Below, piece by piece: positions 21,644 to 29,643 of a DNA stretch of 35,474 nucleotides. How positions within the stretch are numbered: position 1 is the first letter of the stretch; every line of letters starts with the position of its first letter. The position numbers were made by a program, and so were the translations under genes. Source of the DNA: Ruminococcus flavefaciens (GTDB lineage: Bacteria > Bacillota > Clostridia > Oscillospirales > Ruminococcaceae); assembly GCA_002310115.1 (NCBI GenBank), contig DBYI01000063.1, forward strand, positions 1-35,474, given 5' to 3'. Below the pieces are notes generated by a model. That model did no database searches. It saw nothing but the letters and a program-made list of their open reading frames with translations, and was not told where the DNA came from.

Positions 21644-22879
21644 ATGGCTAACAAAAAGGATATCAAAAAGGTAGTTCTCGCATACTCTGGCGGACTTGAC
21701 ACATCAATCATCATTCCGTGGCTCAAGGAAAACTATAATAACTGCGAAGTTATTGCTGTTTCAGGTGACGTAGGACAGGGCACAGAGCTTGACGGACTTG
21801 AGGAAAAGGCTATCAAGACAGGTGCTTCCAAACTTATAATTGCAGACCTTAAGGAAGAGTTCATTCAGAACTACGTTTATCCTACAGTTCAGGCAGGAGC
21901 TATATATGAGAACAGATATATGCTCGGTACTTCCTTTGCTCGTCCTATAATTGCAAAACGCATCGCTGAGATTGCGCTTGAAGAGGGCGCTGATGCTATA
22001 TGCCATGGTTGTACTGGTAAAGGTAACGATCAGGTAAGATTCGAACTTGCTATTAAAGCTTTTGCTCCGGAAATGGCTATAATTGCTCCGTGGAGAGAAT
22101 GGGATATTAAGAGTCGTGACGAGGAGATTGATTACGCAGAGGCTCACAATATTCCTCTCAAGATTAACAGAGAGACAAACTATTCAAAGGACAAGAACAT
22201 CTGGCACCTCTCACATGAGGGCTTAGACCTTGAGGATCCTGCAAATGAGCCTCAGTATGAGAAGAAGGGCTTCCTTGAAATGGGCGTATCACCTATTGAT
22301 GCTCCTGATAAGCCTACATACATCACCATTCACTTCGAGAAGGGCGTTCCTACAAAGCTTGACGGAAAGGAACTTAACGGAGTTGAAATGGTATCAGCTC
22401 TTAACAAACTTGGCGGTGAAAACGGTATCGGTCTTGCAGACCTTGTTGAGAATCGTCTTGTTGGTATGAAGTCAAGAGGCGTTTATGAAACTCCTGGCGG
22501 TGCTATCCTTTATCATGCTCATGAAGTTCTCGAGACTATCACCCTTGACAAGGAAACAGCACGTATCAAGCAGTATCTCAGCATCAAGTTTGCTGATATC
22601 GTATATAATGGTCAGTGGTATACACCTCTTCGCGAGGCTATGAGTGCTTTCGTTACAGAGACTCAGAAGAGAGTTACAGGTGATGTTAAGCTTAAGCTCT
22701 ATAAAGGCAATATCATCAATGCAGGCGTAACTTCACCATATACACTTTACGATGAGGAAGTTGCTACATTCGATGAGGATGAAGTTTACAATCAGGCTGA
22801 TGCAGCAGGCTTCATCAATCTCTTCGGTCTCCCGATAAAGGTAAGAGCTCAGCTGGATAAGAAAAGAAACAACAAGTAA
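21644..22879 (+). CDS. argG: Argininosuccinate synthase
   Basis: The 411-residue enzyme joins citrulline and aspartate with ATP to form argininosuccinate. The ATP-binding PP-loop A-Y-S-G-G-L-D-T-S is at about residues 13-21. Further conserved blocks are H-G-C-T-G-K-G-N-D-Q-V-R-F near 125 and the D-L-V-E-N-R-L-V-G-M-K-S-R-G-V-Y-E-T-P-G segment near 265. AGGAGG lies eight bases before the ATG. The leader has a hairpin (CGCTGCT 21602-21608 with AGCAGCG 21614-21620) without a T-tract. It is the first gene of the arginine cluster, with an ARG box and its own promoter, so repression by arginine is expected. argH lies 1.7 kb downstream. Confidence 0.97.
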   Translation: MANKKDIKKVVLAYSGGLDTSIIIPWLKENYNNCEVIAVSGDVGQGTELDGLEEKAIKTGASKLIIADLKEEFIQNYVYPTVQAGAIYENRYMLGTSFARPIIAKRIAEIALEEGADAICHGCTGKGNDQVRFELAIKAFAPEMAIIAPWREWDIKSRDEEIDYAEAHNIPLKINRETNYSKDKNIWHLSHEGLDLEDPANEPQYEKKGFLEMGVSPIDAPDKPTYITIHFEKGVPTKLDGKELNGVEMVSALNKLGGENGIGLADLVENRLVGMKSRGVYETPGGAILYHAHEVLETITLDKETARIKQYLSIKFADIVYNGQWYTPLREAMSAFVTETQKRVTGDVKLKLYKGNIINAGVTSPYTLYDEEVATFDEDEVYNQADAAGFINLFGLPIKVRAQLDKKRNNK

Positions 22880-22911
22880 TTATTGCTGTTTATTCATTTC
22901 GGTAGGGGCGT

Positions 22912-23502
22912 ATGGATAAATTAGATTATATAAAGCAGAACTGGATTTCGCTTCTGGAAATGGCTATCGTTTTTTCTATACCTGCCGCCGGAGTGGGATT
23001 TGTTCTCTCAAAGCATGCAAAAATAGGCACTTTAGAACCTGTTGTAGTTTTAATAGTATTCTGTGCCGTTTGCGGAGTTTTCAATCTCCCTGCGGCTACA
23101 GTTCCTGTACTTATACTTATAGCTATTGCAATAAGCCTGACAGCTTGGAGTGTGGTGTTCCTTGTGAACTGCTTTATTGCGCTCTTTTCAAAGAGGTGTA
23201 TGGCAAAGCTGGTAAGACTGGAAGTGCCTGATGGCATGAAAAGTGCGGTTGCTATTTACAAGATAGACGGCAGGGAATGTCAGTGTGCTGTGGGGGGACT
23301 GAAGAAAAGACTTGCAGAGAATTCTGAAATCAGTAAAAAGTATATAATCGGAAATGAATATAAAGTTAAATACAGCAGAATGCTGAAAAAGGTATTTGAT
23401 AAAAGAGCTGTCGCTATCAATATAGCTTGTTTTTTCGTTGGTATTTTCGGATCGGCATTGTTTATTCTGCCTTTGATGTTTATGGATAAACTGCCTGTCT
23501 GA
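22912..23502 (+). CDS. Integral membrane protein of unknown function
   Basis: The 196-residue protein has three N-terminal membrane segments (about residues 13-33, 42-58 and 62-92), a soluble loop of about 75 residues with strand-like patches (V-A-I-Y-K-I-D-G-R-E-C) and one C-terminal helix (about 168-190). The layout recalls membrane proteins with a small DUF3592-like loop, but the match is too weak to name. GTAGGGG precedes the ATG. It starts 32 bases after argG and probably shares its transcript. A hairpin follows. Confidence 0.7.
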   Translation: MDKLDYIKQNWISLLEMAIVFSIPAAGVGFVLSKHAKIGTLEPVVVLIVFCAVCGVFNLPAATVPVLILIAIAISLTAWSVVFLVNCFIALFSKRCMAKLVRLEVPDGMKSAVAIYKIDGRECQCAVGGLKKRLAENSEISKKYIIGNEYKVKYSRMLKKVFDKRAVAINIACFFVGIFGSALFILPLMFMDKLPV

Positions 23503-23536
23503 TATAGCAATACAGCTCGGAAATATGTTTATGTTT

Positions 23537-23562
23537 CAGGCAGGGGAGCCTTCTCCTGCCTG
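23537..23562 (+). terminator. Probable terminator after argG and its membrane-protein partner
   Basis: CAGGCAGG (23537-23544) pairs with CCTGCCTG (23555-23562), extended inward by further pairs. The following T content is poor (TTACGATTTT). The GNAT gene beyond it may need its own promoter, which I cannot identify. Confidence 0.6.
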
Positions 23563-23659
23563 TTACGATTTTAAAGTAGGTTAGCAAGAAATATCCGAGC
23601 TTTCAGGTTCGTGGACTGAAATACGTAAAATCATAGTAGGTAAAAAAGGGGGAACAACC

Positions 23660-24079
23660 ATGGTAAAGATAAGATTCATGACCATAAATGACTGGGACGG
23701 CGTTTCTGAGTGTTGGAAAGAACACGATGGCACAAATCCAGTTGATGACAGCCCCGAGGGCTTTACAAGATACTTGAAGCGCAATCCCACAACCAGCTTC
23801 GTTGCTGAGGACTGTGGCAGGATAATCGGGACTATCCTTGCAGGTCACGATGGCAGAAGAGGTATTTTTCACCATGTTGTAGTAGCTCCCGACCGTCGCG
23901 GACAGGGCATAGGCAGAATGCTTGTCGAAAGTGCTATGGAGGCTCTCAGAAAAGAAGGCATACAGAAAGTATTACTGGTAGTATTCACATACAACGAAAA
24001 CGGCAACCAGTTCTGGGAGCATATGGGTTTCACCGTTCGTGATGACCTTTTCTATAGGAATAAATACATTGAAATATGA
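23660..24079 (+). CDS. GNAT-family N-acetyltransferase
   Basis: The 139-residue protein is a single GNAT domain, an acetyl-CoA-dependent N-acyltransferase. Motif A is clear: H-V-V-V-A-P-D-R-R-G-Q-G-I-G-R-M-L (about residues 74-90). The C-terminal N-E-N-G-N-Q-F-W-E-H-M-G-F segment is also typical. The substrate cannot be told. It lies in the arginine cluster, but nothing marks it as an N-acetylglutamate synthase, a role ArgJ fills here. The stop overlaps the deaminase start by four bases (ATGA). Confidence 0.92.
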   Translation: MVKIRFMTINDWDGVSECWKEHDGTNPVDDSPEGFTRYLKRNPTTSFVAEDCGRIIGTILAGHDGRRGIFHHVVVAPDRRGQGIGRMLVESAMEALRKEGIQKVLLVVFTYNENGNQFWEHMGFTVRDDLFYRNKYIEI

Positions 24080-24519
24080 ATAAATACATGCAAAAAGCTG
24101 TTGAAGAGGCGAGAACAGGGATAAATTCAGGCCACGGCGGTCCTTTCGGATGTGTTATCGTTAAAGACGGAGTTATCGTTGGCAGCGGCCACAATGAAGT
24201 TATAAAGCGTAAAGATCCCACTTGTCACGGTGAAATAATGGCTATCCGCGACGCCTGTAAAAAACTGGGAACCTACGATCTTTCAGGATGTGAGCTATAT
24301 ACTACCGCAGAGCCTTGTCCTATGTGTGCAGGAGCTGTGATGTGGGCGAATATTAAAAAAGTTTTTTTTGGCTGCAATATAAATGATACCGATAGTATTG
24401 GCTTCAGGGACAAAGAGTTTTACGAATCCGAAGAGAGGTTTTCTGAAGAGCTGGACAGAAAAGAATGTCTTGAGGTATTCAAAGAATACCAGGCTTTAAA
24501 GGGTAGGAAGCATTATTGA
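24076..24519 (+). CDS. Guanine deaminase-like cytidine/deoxycytidylate deaminase-fold enzyme
   Basis: The 147-residue protein has the zinc-dependent deaminase fold. H-G-E (in D-P-T-C-H-G-E-I-M-A-I) supplies the zinc His and catalytic Glu, and P-C-P-M-C supplies the two Cys ligands. The stretches G-G-P-F-G-C-V-I-V-K-D-G and A-C-K-K-L-G-T-Y-D-L resemble Bacillus GuaD (guanine to xanthine) more than TadA, which has T-A-H-A-E. Length is close to GuaD. It overlaps the GNAT stop and lies 41 bases before argH, so it is likely co-transcribed with them. An alternative is another nucleoside or base deaminase. Confidence 0.8.
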   Translation: MNKYMQKAVEEARTGINSGHGGPFGCVIVKDGVIVGSGHNEVIKRKDPTCHGEIMAIRDACKKLGTYDLSGCELYTTAEPCPMCAGAVMWANIKKVFFGCNINDTDSIGFRDKEFYESEERFSEELDRKECLEVFKEYQALKGRKHY

Positions 24520-24560
24520 TTTTTAATCCCTGAATCCGATTAAAAAGAAGGAGAAAAACT

Positions 24561-25940
24561 ATGGCAGATATGATGTGGGCTGGAAGGTTTTCCAAACAGG
24601 TTGACGAAGGCGTAAACGCTTTCAATTCTTCCATCGCCTTTGACGGACGTATGTATCGTCATGATATACAGGGCAGTATCGCCCACGCTACTATGCTGGG
24701 AGACTGTGGCATAATCACCAAAGAAGACAGCCTCGAGATAATCTCAGGGCTTAAAGGTATTCTTGATGATATCGATAGTGGAAGACTGGAACTTGACCCA
24801 AATGCTGAGGATATCCATATGTTCGTTGAAGCAGAACTCACAAAGCGTCTTGGAAATGTTGGAAAGCGACTTCACACCTCGCGCTCGAGAAACGATCAGG
24901 TGGCGGTTGACCTTAGACTTTACCTCCGTGACGAGATAGATGAGATATATGCTATGGTAAAGGAACTTGCCGTTACACTCGTGAAAATGGCAAAGGAGCA
25001 TACCGAGACCATTATGCCGGGATATACTCATTTACAACGCGCACAGCCAATAACCCTTGCACATCATCTGATGGCATATGTCTGGATGCTTCTTCGTGAT
25101 ATGGAGAGACTAAAAGACACTGCAAGAAGAATGAACTACTGTCCTCTTGGCAGCGGTGCACTTGCGGGAACTACCTATAAGACTAACAGAAAGCAGACCT
25201 CGGAACTTCTCGGTTTCACTGCTCCTATGCCTAACAGCCTTGACGGAGTTTCTGACAGAGACTACTGCATAGAGCTTAATTGCGCTCTTTCTCTGCTTAT
25301 GACTCATCTTTCGAGATTTTCCGAGGAAATAATCCTCTGGTGCTCGTGGGAATTCAAATTCGTGGAACTTGACGACGCATTCGCTACAGGTTCGTCAATA
25401 ATGCCTCAGAAGAAGAACCCTGATGTCACGGAGCTTATTCGCGGCAAGACTGGCAGAGTCAACGGCGACCTTATGACCCTTCTCACAATGATGAAAGGAC
25501 TTCCACTTGCATATAATAAGGATATGCAGGAGGACAAGGAGGCTATTTTCGACGCAGTTGACAACGTAAAGCTTTGTGTAAAGACTTTTACACCAATGCT
25601 TGCAACTATGCGTGTTCTAAAAGATAATATGAGAAATGCAGCTGCAAGAGGTTTCATAAATGCTACGGACTGCGCAGATTACCTTGTTAAGAAGGGGATG
25701 CCTTTCCGCGATGCTTACAAGATAACAGGAACTCTCGTTGCTCAGTGTATAGAGAAGGGACTTACTCTTGAGACGCTTCCTCTTGTGGATTATAAGGCAA
25801 TGACAGACCTCTTCACAGAGGATGTTTATGAAGCTATAAGCCTGGATACCTGTGTCCGTGAGCGAAAGTCCGAAGGAGGTCCGTCACCGGAGGCTGTCAG
25901 GGAACAGATAAAGCTTGCCGAAGAGGCGCTGGGACTATGA
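24561..25940 (+). CDS. argH: Argininosuccinate lyase
   Basis: The 459-residue enzyme splits argininosuccinate into arginine and fumarate, the last step of arginine synthesis. It belongs to the fumarase/aspartase superfamily: the signature G-S-S-I-M-P-Q-K-K-N-P-D is at about residues 278-289. Conserved T-S-R-S-R-N-D-Q-V near 110 and P-G-Y-T-H-L-Q-R-A-Q-P near 153 are also present. AAGGAG precedes the ATG. The next gene starts one base after its stop. Confidence 0.97.
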   Translation: MADMMWAGRFSKQVDEGVNAFNSSIAFDGRMYRHDIQGSIAHATMLGDCGIITKEDSLEIISGLKGILDDIDSGRLELDPNAEDIHMFVEAELTKRLGNVGKRLHTSRSRNDQVAVDLRLYLRDEIDEIYAMVKELAVTLVKMAKEHTETIMPGYTHLQRAQPITLAHHLMAYVWMLLRDMERLKDTARRMNYCPLGSGALAGTTYKTNRKQTSELLGFTAPMPNSLDGVSDRDYCIELNCALSLLMTHLSRFSEEIILWCSWEFKFVELDDAFATGSSIMPQKKNPDVTELIRGKTGRVNGDLMTLLTMMKGLPLAYNKDMQEDKEAIFDAVDNVKLCVKTFTPMLATMRVLKDNMRNAAARGFINATDCADYLVKKGMPFRDAYKITGTLVAQCIEKGLTLETLPLVDYKAMTDLFTEDVYEAISLDTCVRERKSEGGPSPEAVREQIKLAEEALGL

Positions 25941-25941
25941 T

Positions 25942-26193
25942 ATGAAGAAAAAGGACTTAACTTTTATCATAGGACTTTCCATATTCATGGGAGTAATATG
26001 GGTAATAGGTGAGATAATAATGGGGCTTTGGCTTGCAGTAAAGCCGGGTACTCACATAATATGGTTCTCTGTTATTGTTGCAATAACGCTGGGATTGAGC
26101 ATATGGCATTCGATGATAGAGGACAAGTCGGATCTTGAGGATCCAAAGCGTCTGAAATATGAGCGAAAGGTCAATAAAAGAAAGAAAAACTAA
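25942..26193 (+). CDS. Small two-helix membrane protein
   Basis: The 83-residue protein has two membrane helices (about residues 6-30 and 36-57) and a strongly basic C-terminal tail ending K-V-N-K-R-K-K-N. The ATG at 25942 lies just beyond the argH stop. A longer frame from a TTG inside argH is less likely. No family recognised. Its position suggests co-translation with argH. Confidence 0.65.
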   Translation: MKKKDLTFIIGLSIFMGVIWVIGEIIMGLWLAVKPGTHIIWFSVIVAITLGLSIWHSMIEDKSDLEDPKRLKYERKVNKRKKN

Positions 26194-26290
26194 GAATTGG
26201 TTAGGAGCTGCCATGGGCAGTTTACGAATGATTAGTAATATGGACGCAAATAATATGTCCGAAAAAACCGATAAAAAAGGGGGGCGGTTT

Positions 26291-26581
26291 ATGAAGGATA
26301 CAGGTGAAAGCAGTTCCCTTAGGAGAATATGCGGAAACTGCCGTGAGATCATTGGCAATGACAGATTCTGCCGATATTGCGGCTCAGAAAACATCAGCGT
26401 TATGTATGAGCCTGAGGAGGACGTGGTCAGGTGTATTTACGGACCGCCGCCTGTAATGAGGAAACATACATGCTCAGAATGCGGCTACAGCTGGAGCAGA
26501 TGCCTGATGATAGATAATGAGAATTATTGCCCGAAATGCGGCGGCCGAACGGTGATTGTTGCAGAGGGTAAGGAGGAATAA
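26291..26581 (+). CDS. Double zinc-ribbon protein
   Basis: The 96-residue protein has two zinc ribbons. The first pairs C-G-N-C with C-R-Y-C-G (about residues 13-30). The second pairs C-S-E-C-G with C-P-K-C-G (about 62-87). It may bind nucleic acid or protein; no catalytic part is visible. A GGGGGG run before ATG 26291 acts as ribosome binding site, so this start is preferred over an upstream ATG (26159) that lies inside the previous gene. It ends four bases before argC. Confidence 0.75.
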   Translation: MKDTGESSSLRRICGNCREIIGNDRFCRYCGSENISVMYEPEEDVVRCIYGPPPVMRKHTCSECGYSWSRCLMIDNENYCPKCGGRTVIVAEGKEE

Positions 26582-26585
26582 TTGT

Positions 26586-27539
26586 ATGTCAGTAAAAATC
26601 TATATCGACGGACAGGAAGGTACCACAGGTCTTAAGATACAGGAACGTTTCAAGGACAGAAAAGACCTTGAGATAATGAAGATCAGTGAAGAGCTGAGAA
26701 AAGATCCGTCCGAGCGTGCCCGTCTTATCAACAGCGCAGACTTTGTGTTCCTCTGCCTGCCTGATGCGGCTTCAATAGAAGCTGTGTCTTTTATAGATAA
26801 GAACAACGATCATGTTCGCATTATAGACGCTTCCACAGCCCATCGCACAAATCCTGACTGGGCTTACGGTTTCCCTGAGCTTTCGATTGCTCACAGAGAA
26901 AAGATAATAAAATCCAACAGAGTTGCCGTTCCAGGCTGCTATGCAAGCGGGTTCGCTTCTATAGTTTATCCTCTTGTGAAAAACAGTATAATCCCCGCGG
27001 ACTATCCTGTTTTTGCGTATGCGACTTCAGGCTACAGCGGCGCAGGAAAGAAAGCTATCGCTGTATATGAGGGTGAGGATAAGCCGTTTGAGTTTAACAG
27101 CCCGAGACAGTATGCACTCTCTCAGCAGCATAAGCACTTGCCTGAAATGAAAGCTGTTTCTGGACTTACTTACACGCCGATGTTCAATCCTATGGTATGT
27201 GATTATTTCAGCGGTATGGTAGTAAGCGTGCCATTGCAGACGAGAACTCTTGGTAAGAAAGTAACTGCACAGTATGTACATGAGATGTATACCAAGCACT
27301 ACTCAGGTGCAAAAATGATAGAGGTAATGCCGCTTATGTCTGCAGAGGAGCAGAAGAGCTTCTTCCTTGCGTCAAATACACTAAGCGGACAGAACAAATT
27401 ACAGGTGTTTGTTTTTGGCAATGACGAACAGATACTTCTTTGCTCACGCCTTGACAACTTAGGAAAGGGAGCAAGTGGTGCCGCAGTACAGTGCCTTAAC
27501 ATAATGATGGGAATAGACGAAACAACAGGACTTATATGA
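26586..27539 (+). CDS. argC: N-acetyl-gamma-glutamyl-phosphate reductase (class 2 type)
   Basis: The protein (about 317 residues) reduces N-acetylglutamyl phosphate to the semialdehyde with NADPH. The N-terminus I-Y-I-D-G-Q-E-G-T-T-G-L is the nucleotide-binding segment, and V-P-G-C-Y-A-S-G-F carries the catalytic Cys. The short length and the D-G-Q-E-G-T-T start fit the shorter class 2 enzymes. AAGGAGG upstream sets ATG 26586, not the longer frame from 26556. It follows the zinc-ribbon gene by four bases and precedes the CdiI-like gene by 32. Confidence 0.96.
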   Translation: MSVKIYIDGQEGTTGLKIQERFKDRKDLEIMKISEELRKDPSERARLINSADFVFLCLPDAASIEAVSFIDKNNDHVRIIDASTAHRTNPDWAYGFPELSIAHREKIIKSNRVAVPGCYASGFASIVYPLVKNSIIPADYPVFAYATSGYSGAGKKAIAVYEGEDKPFEFNSPRQYALSQQHKHLPEMKAVSGLTYTPMFNPMVCDYFSGMVVSVPLQTRTLGKKVTAQYVHEMYTKHYSGAKMIEVMPLMSAEEQKSFFLASNTLSGQNKLQVFVFGNDEQILLCSRLDNLGKGASGAAVQCLNIMMGIDETTGLI

Positions 27540-27571
27540 TTTATCATTAATTATTTCTGGGGGGAAGTAAA

Positions 27572-27997
27572 ATGAGTAAAACACTGCGCGAGATCTATGA
27601 ATATGATCTCATTGAGGACGACGGTATAGATTATACTGTTGATGAATGGTTCAATACCATTATGGAAAAGACCAAGGATCAGTTGAACGTATCTGACGTT
27701 AGCAGAATGCTTCGTCAGAAGATATGCTCCCGTGTTGCGATAAAAAGAGCTATCGAAATGCTCAGCGACGATCCGTTTGTCGGAGAAATGTTTGAAGGAC
27801 AGTTGATGTTCAATCTTTATGCAGGCAAGGAAAAGTATCTGAGACTTTTTTATACGCAGATGGAGCCTGTTCTTGAAAAGGCAGGGATAATGGCTAAGGC
27901 ACATCACTGGGCTTCCGAGGATGAAAAAAAGGAATATATCGATATCGTAGCGAAATTCGCACAGAAGATCAGGGAGGAAATACATGAAGCTTGTTGA
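27572..27997 (+). CDS. CDI-system immunity-like protein (CdiI family)
   Basis: The 141-residue soluble, largely helical and acidic protein begins L-R-E-I-Y-E-Y-D-L-I-E-D-D-G-I-D-Y-T-V-D-E-W and later has F-V-G-E-M-F-E-G-Q-L. I recognise this as the pattern of proteins annotated as contact-dependent growth inhibition immunity proteins. Such proteins normally bind and block a toxin tip. No CdiA-like or other polymorphic toxin gene is present in the window. GGGGGGAAG precedes the ATG. It sits between argC and argJ and overlaps the argJ start by 14 bases, so it is locked into the arginine operon. The family call rests on remembered patterns, so confidence is moderate. Confidence 0.7.
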   Translation: MSKTLREIYEYDLIEDDGIDYTVDEWFNTIMEKTKDQLNVSDVSRMLRQKICSRVAIKRAIEMLSDDPFVGEMFEGQLMFNLYAGKEKYLRLFYTQMEPVLEKAGIMAKAHHWASEDEKKEYIDIVAKFAQKIREEIHEAC

Positions 27998-29279
27998 ACT
28001 AAAGGGAATAACCTTTGTAGATGGCGGAGTATGTGCCGCAAAAGGATTTAAGGCAAATGGAGTGCAGTGTGGTCTCGCACATAAGCCATTGGGAGAAATG
28101 GCAGAGGCAAACGCAGCTGCAAACAACGCGGTTCCTGCAGCTAAAAAGAAGAATGATCTCGCGCTTATAGTTGCAGACAAGGAATGTAGTGCTGCTGCTG
28201 TATATACAACAAATAAGGTTAAAGGAGCTCCCATATTAGTCACAAAGGAGCATCTTAGAAACGGTAAGGCAAGAGCAGTTATCGTAAACTCAGTAAACGC
28301 AAACACATGTAATCCTGATGGCGTTGAAAAGGCTACAAAGATGTGCCAGCTTGCTGCGAACACACTCGGCATAAATGAAAATGACGTTATTGTGGCATCC
28401 ACAGGTGTTATCGGACAGGTACTTCCTATTGAACCTATCGAAAAGGCTATGGGTGATCTTGCAGGCGGACTTACTTACGACGGAAATAAGCGCGCTCTTG
28501 AAGCTATAATGACTACAGATACACAGGAAAAGGAAATAGCCGTACAGTTCGAAATTGGCGGAAAGACCTGCACTATGGGTGGAATGCTAAAGGGTAGCGG
28601 CATGATACACCCGAATATGGCCACAACCCTTACATTCATCACAACTGATGCGGATATTTCTCCTGAAATGCTACAGCGTGCACTTGATGATATAATCAAG
28701 GTAACTCTCAACAGAGTCAGTGTTGACGGAGATACTTCAACAAACGATATGGTTTGTATCATGGCTTCTGGTGAGGCGGGAAACAAATGTGTTAATGAAG
28801 AAAATAGTGAGTTTGAGAAGTTCAGACACGCCCTCTATGGCATCCTAATGAATCTTGCACGTAAAATGGCAAGAGACGGAGAAGGTGCTACAAAGCTTGT
28901 GGAATGTGCTGTAAGAGGAGCGGACACAGATGAGATAGCTGAAAAGGTTGCAAAGTCCGTTATAGGCTCAAGTCTTATTAAGGCTATGATATTCGGCGAA
29001 GACGCAAACGCAGGAAGAATTTACTGTGCTGTTGGTTATGCGGATGCTAATTTTGACATCTCAAAGGTTGACGTTGAAATGGCTTCAAGCGGCGGAATTA
29101 TCCCTCTCGGACGTCAGGGCAATGTTATCGAGTTCTCTGAGGAACTAGCCAAGAAGATTCTTCAGGACGAGGAGATACAGATACTTGTTTCCATGGGCGA
29201 CGGCAAAGGCAGAGCTATTGCATGGGGCTGTGACCTCACCTATGACTATGTAAAGATAAACGGCGATTACAGAAGCTGA
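27984..29279 (+). CDS. argJ: Bifunctional glutamate N-acetyltransferase/ornithine acetyltransferase
   Basis: ArgJ moves the acetyl group from acetylornithine back to glutamate, and bifunctional forms also use acetyl-CoA. The self-cleavage and active-site motif K-G-S-G-M-I-H-P-N-M-A-T puts the nucleophilic Thr at residue 214. S-T-G-V-I-G near 139 forms the oxyanion region. At 431 residues it is longer than usual (about 405-410). The extra part is an Ala/Asn-rich stretch at about residues 32-55. GGGAGG, six bases before the ATG and inside the previous gene, supports the start despite the 14-base overlap. No separate argA or argE is seen here, consistent with the cyclic pathway. Confidence 0.96.
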   Translation: MKLVELKGITFVDGGVCAAKGFKANGVQCGLAHKPLGEMAEANAAANNAVPAAKKKNDLALIVADKECSAAAVYTTNKVKGAPILVTKEHLRNGKARAVIVNSVNANTCNPDGVEKATKMCQLAANTLGINENDVIVASTGVIGQVLPIEPIEKAMGDLAGGLTYDGNKRALEAIMTTDTQEKEIAVQFEIGGKTCTMGGMLKGSGMIHPNMATTLTFITTDADISPEMLQRALDDIIKVTLNRVSVDGDTSTNDMVCIMASGEAGNKCVNEENSEFEKFRHALYGILMNLARKMARDGEGATKLVECAVRGADTDEIAEKVAKSVIGSSLIKAMIFGEDANAGRIYCAVGYADANFDISKVDVEMASSGGIIPLGRQGNVIEFSEELAKKILQDEEIQILVSMGDGKGRAIAWGCDLTYDYVKINGDYRS

Positions 29280-29371
29280 AACATTTACGAGTTGTCTGTA
29301 GAGAGATACACATATGTTGTTAGTAAACATCAAACTGTTTATAATTAAGAATTTGAAGCGGAAAATCGTAT

Positions 29372-29581
29372 ATGTGGAATCTAATATGCGAGAAAACAGA
29401 TTCTAATAAAGATACGTTGTTCCTGTTGATTTTTTTCGGTTTGCTTCTGCATATAGCAGGTTCGACGGATTTTACTTTGATTTTATGATATTTGGCGTTT
29501 CAGGTCGCTATGGGCTCTGTATTCTTTGAAATAATTATGTATAATAAGCTCTTTAGGAAGATCCAAGTTACTGCGCAATAA
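29372..29581 (+). pseudogene. Possible small membrane protein gene interrupted by TGA
   Basis: The 364-base gap after argJ contains a 69-codon frame from ATG 29372 to TAA 29579-29581, broken only by TGA at 29486-29488. The two halves read as one membrane protein: L-F-L-L-I-F-F-G-L-L-L-H-I-A-G before the stop and Y-L-A-F-Q-V-A-M-G-S-V-F-F-E-I after it. A Trp codon changed to TGA would explain it. The ribosome binding site is weak and an overlapping frame from 29314 also looks partly protein-like, so this is tentative. I see nothing else in the gap. Confidence 0.35.
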
Positions 29582-29643
29582 TCAAAATACAGCTTTCAAA
29601 GTCCATAGAAATAATAGTTGATTTTTTATATGGTGGTGATCGT

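Noticed and set aside
23660..24079. GNAT as N-acetylglutamate synthase (argA-like)
   Set aside because: It is a generic GNAT with no linked specificity features, and argJ already covers acetyl transfer to glutamate.
24076..24519. tRNA adenosine deaminase TadA
   Set aside because: The H-G-E active site context and the A-C-K-K-L-G-T-Y-D-L segment fit guanine deaminase better than the T-A-H-A-E pattern of TadA.
26159..26290. Longer N-terminus of the double zinc-ribbon protein
   Set aside because: It overlaps the small membrane protein gene and lacks a ribosome binding site, whereas ATG 26291 has a GGGGGG run in front.
29314..29406. Alternative short frame from ATG 29314
   Set aside because: It is only 30 codons, with two stops in a row at its end. 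The overlapping 29372 frame has a better membrane-protein pattern, though neither is certain.
29486..29488. TGA as selenocysteine or reassigned Trp codon
   Set aside because: TGA ends many normal genes here (argH, argC, argJ), and I see no convincing SECIS-like hairpin after it. A nonsense mutation is simpler.
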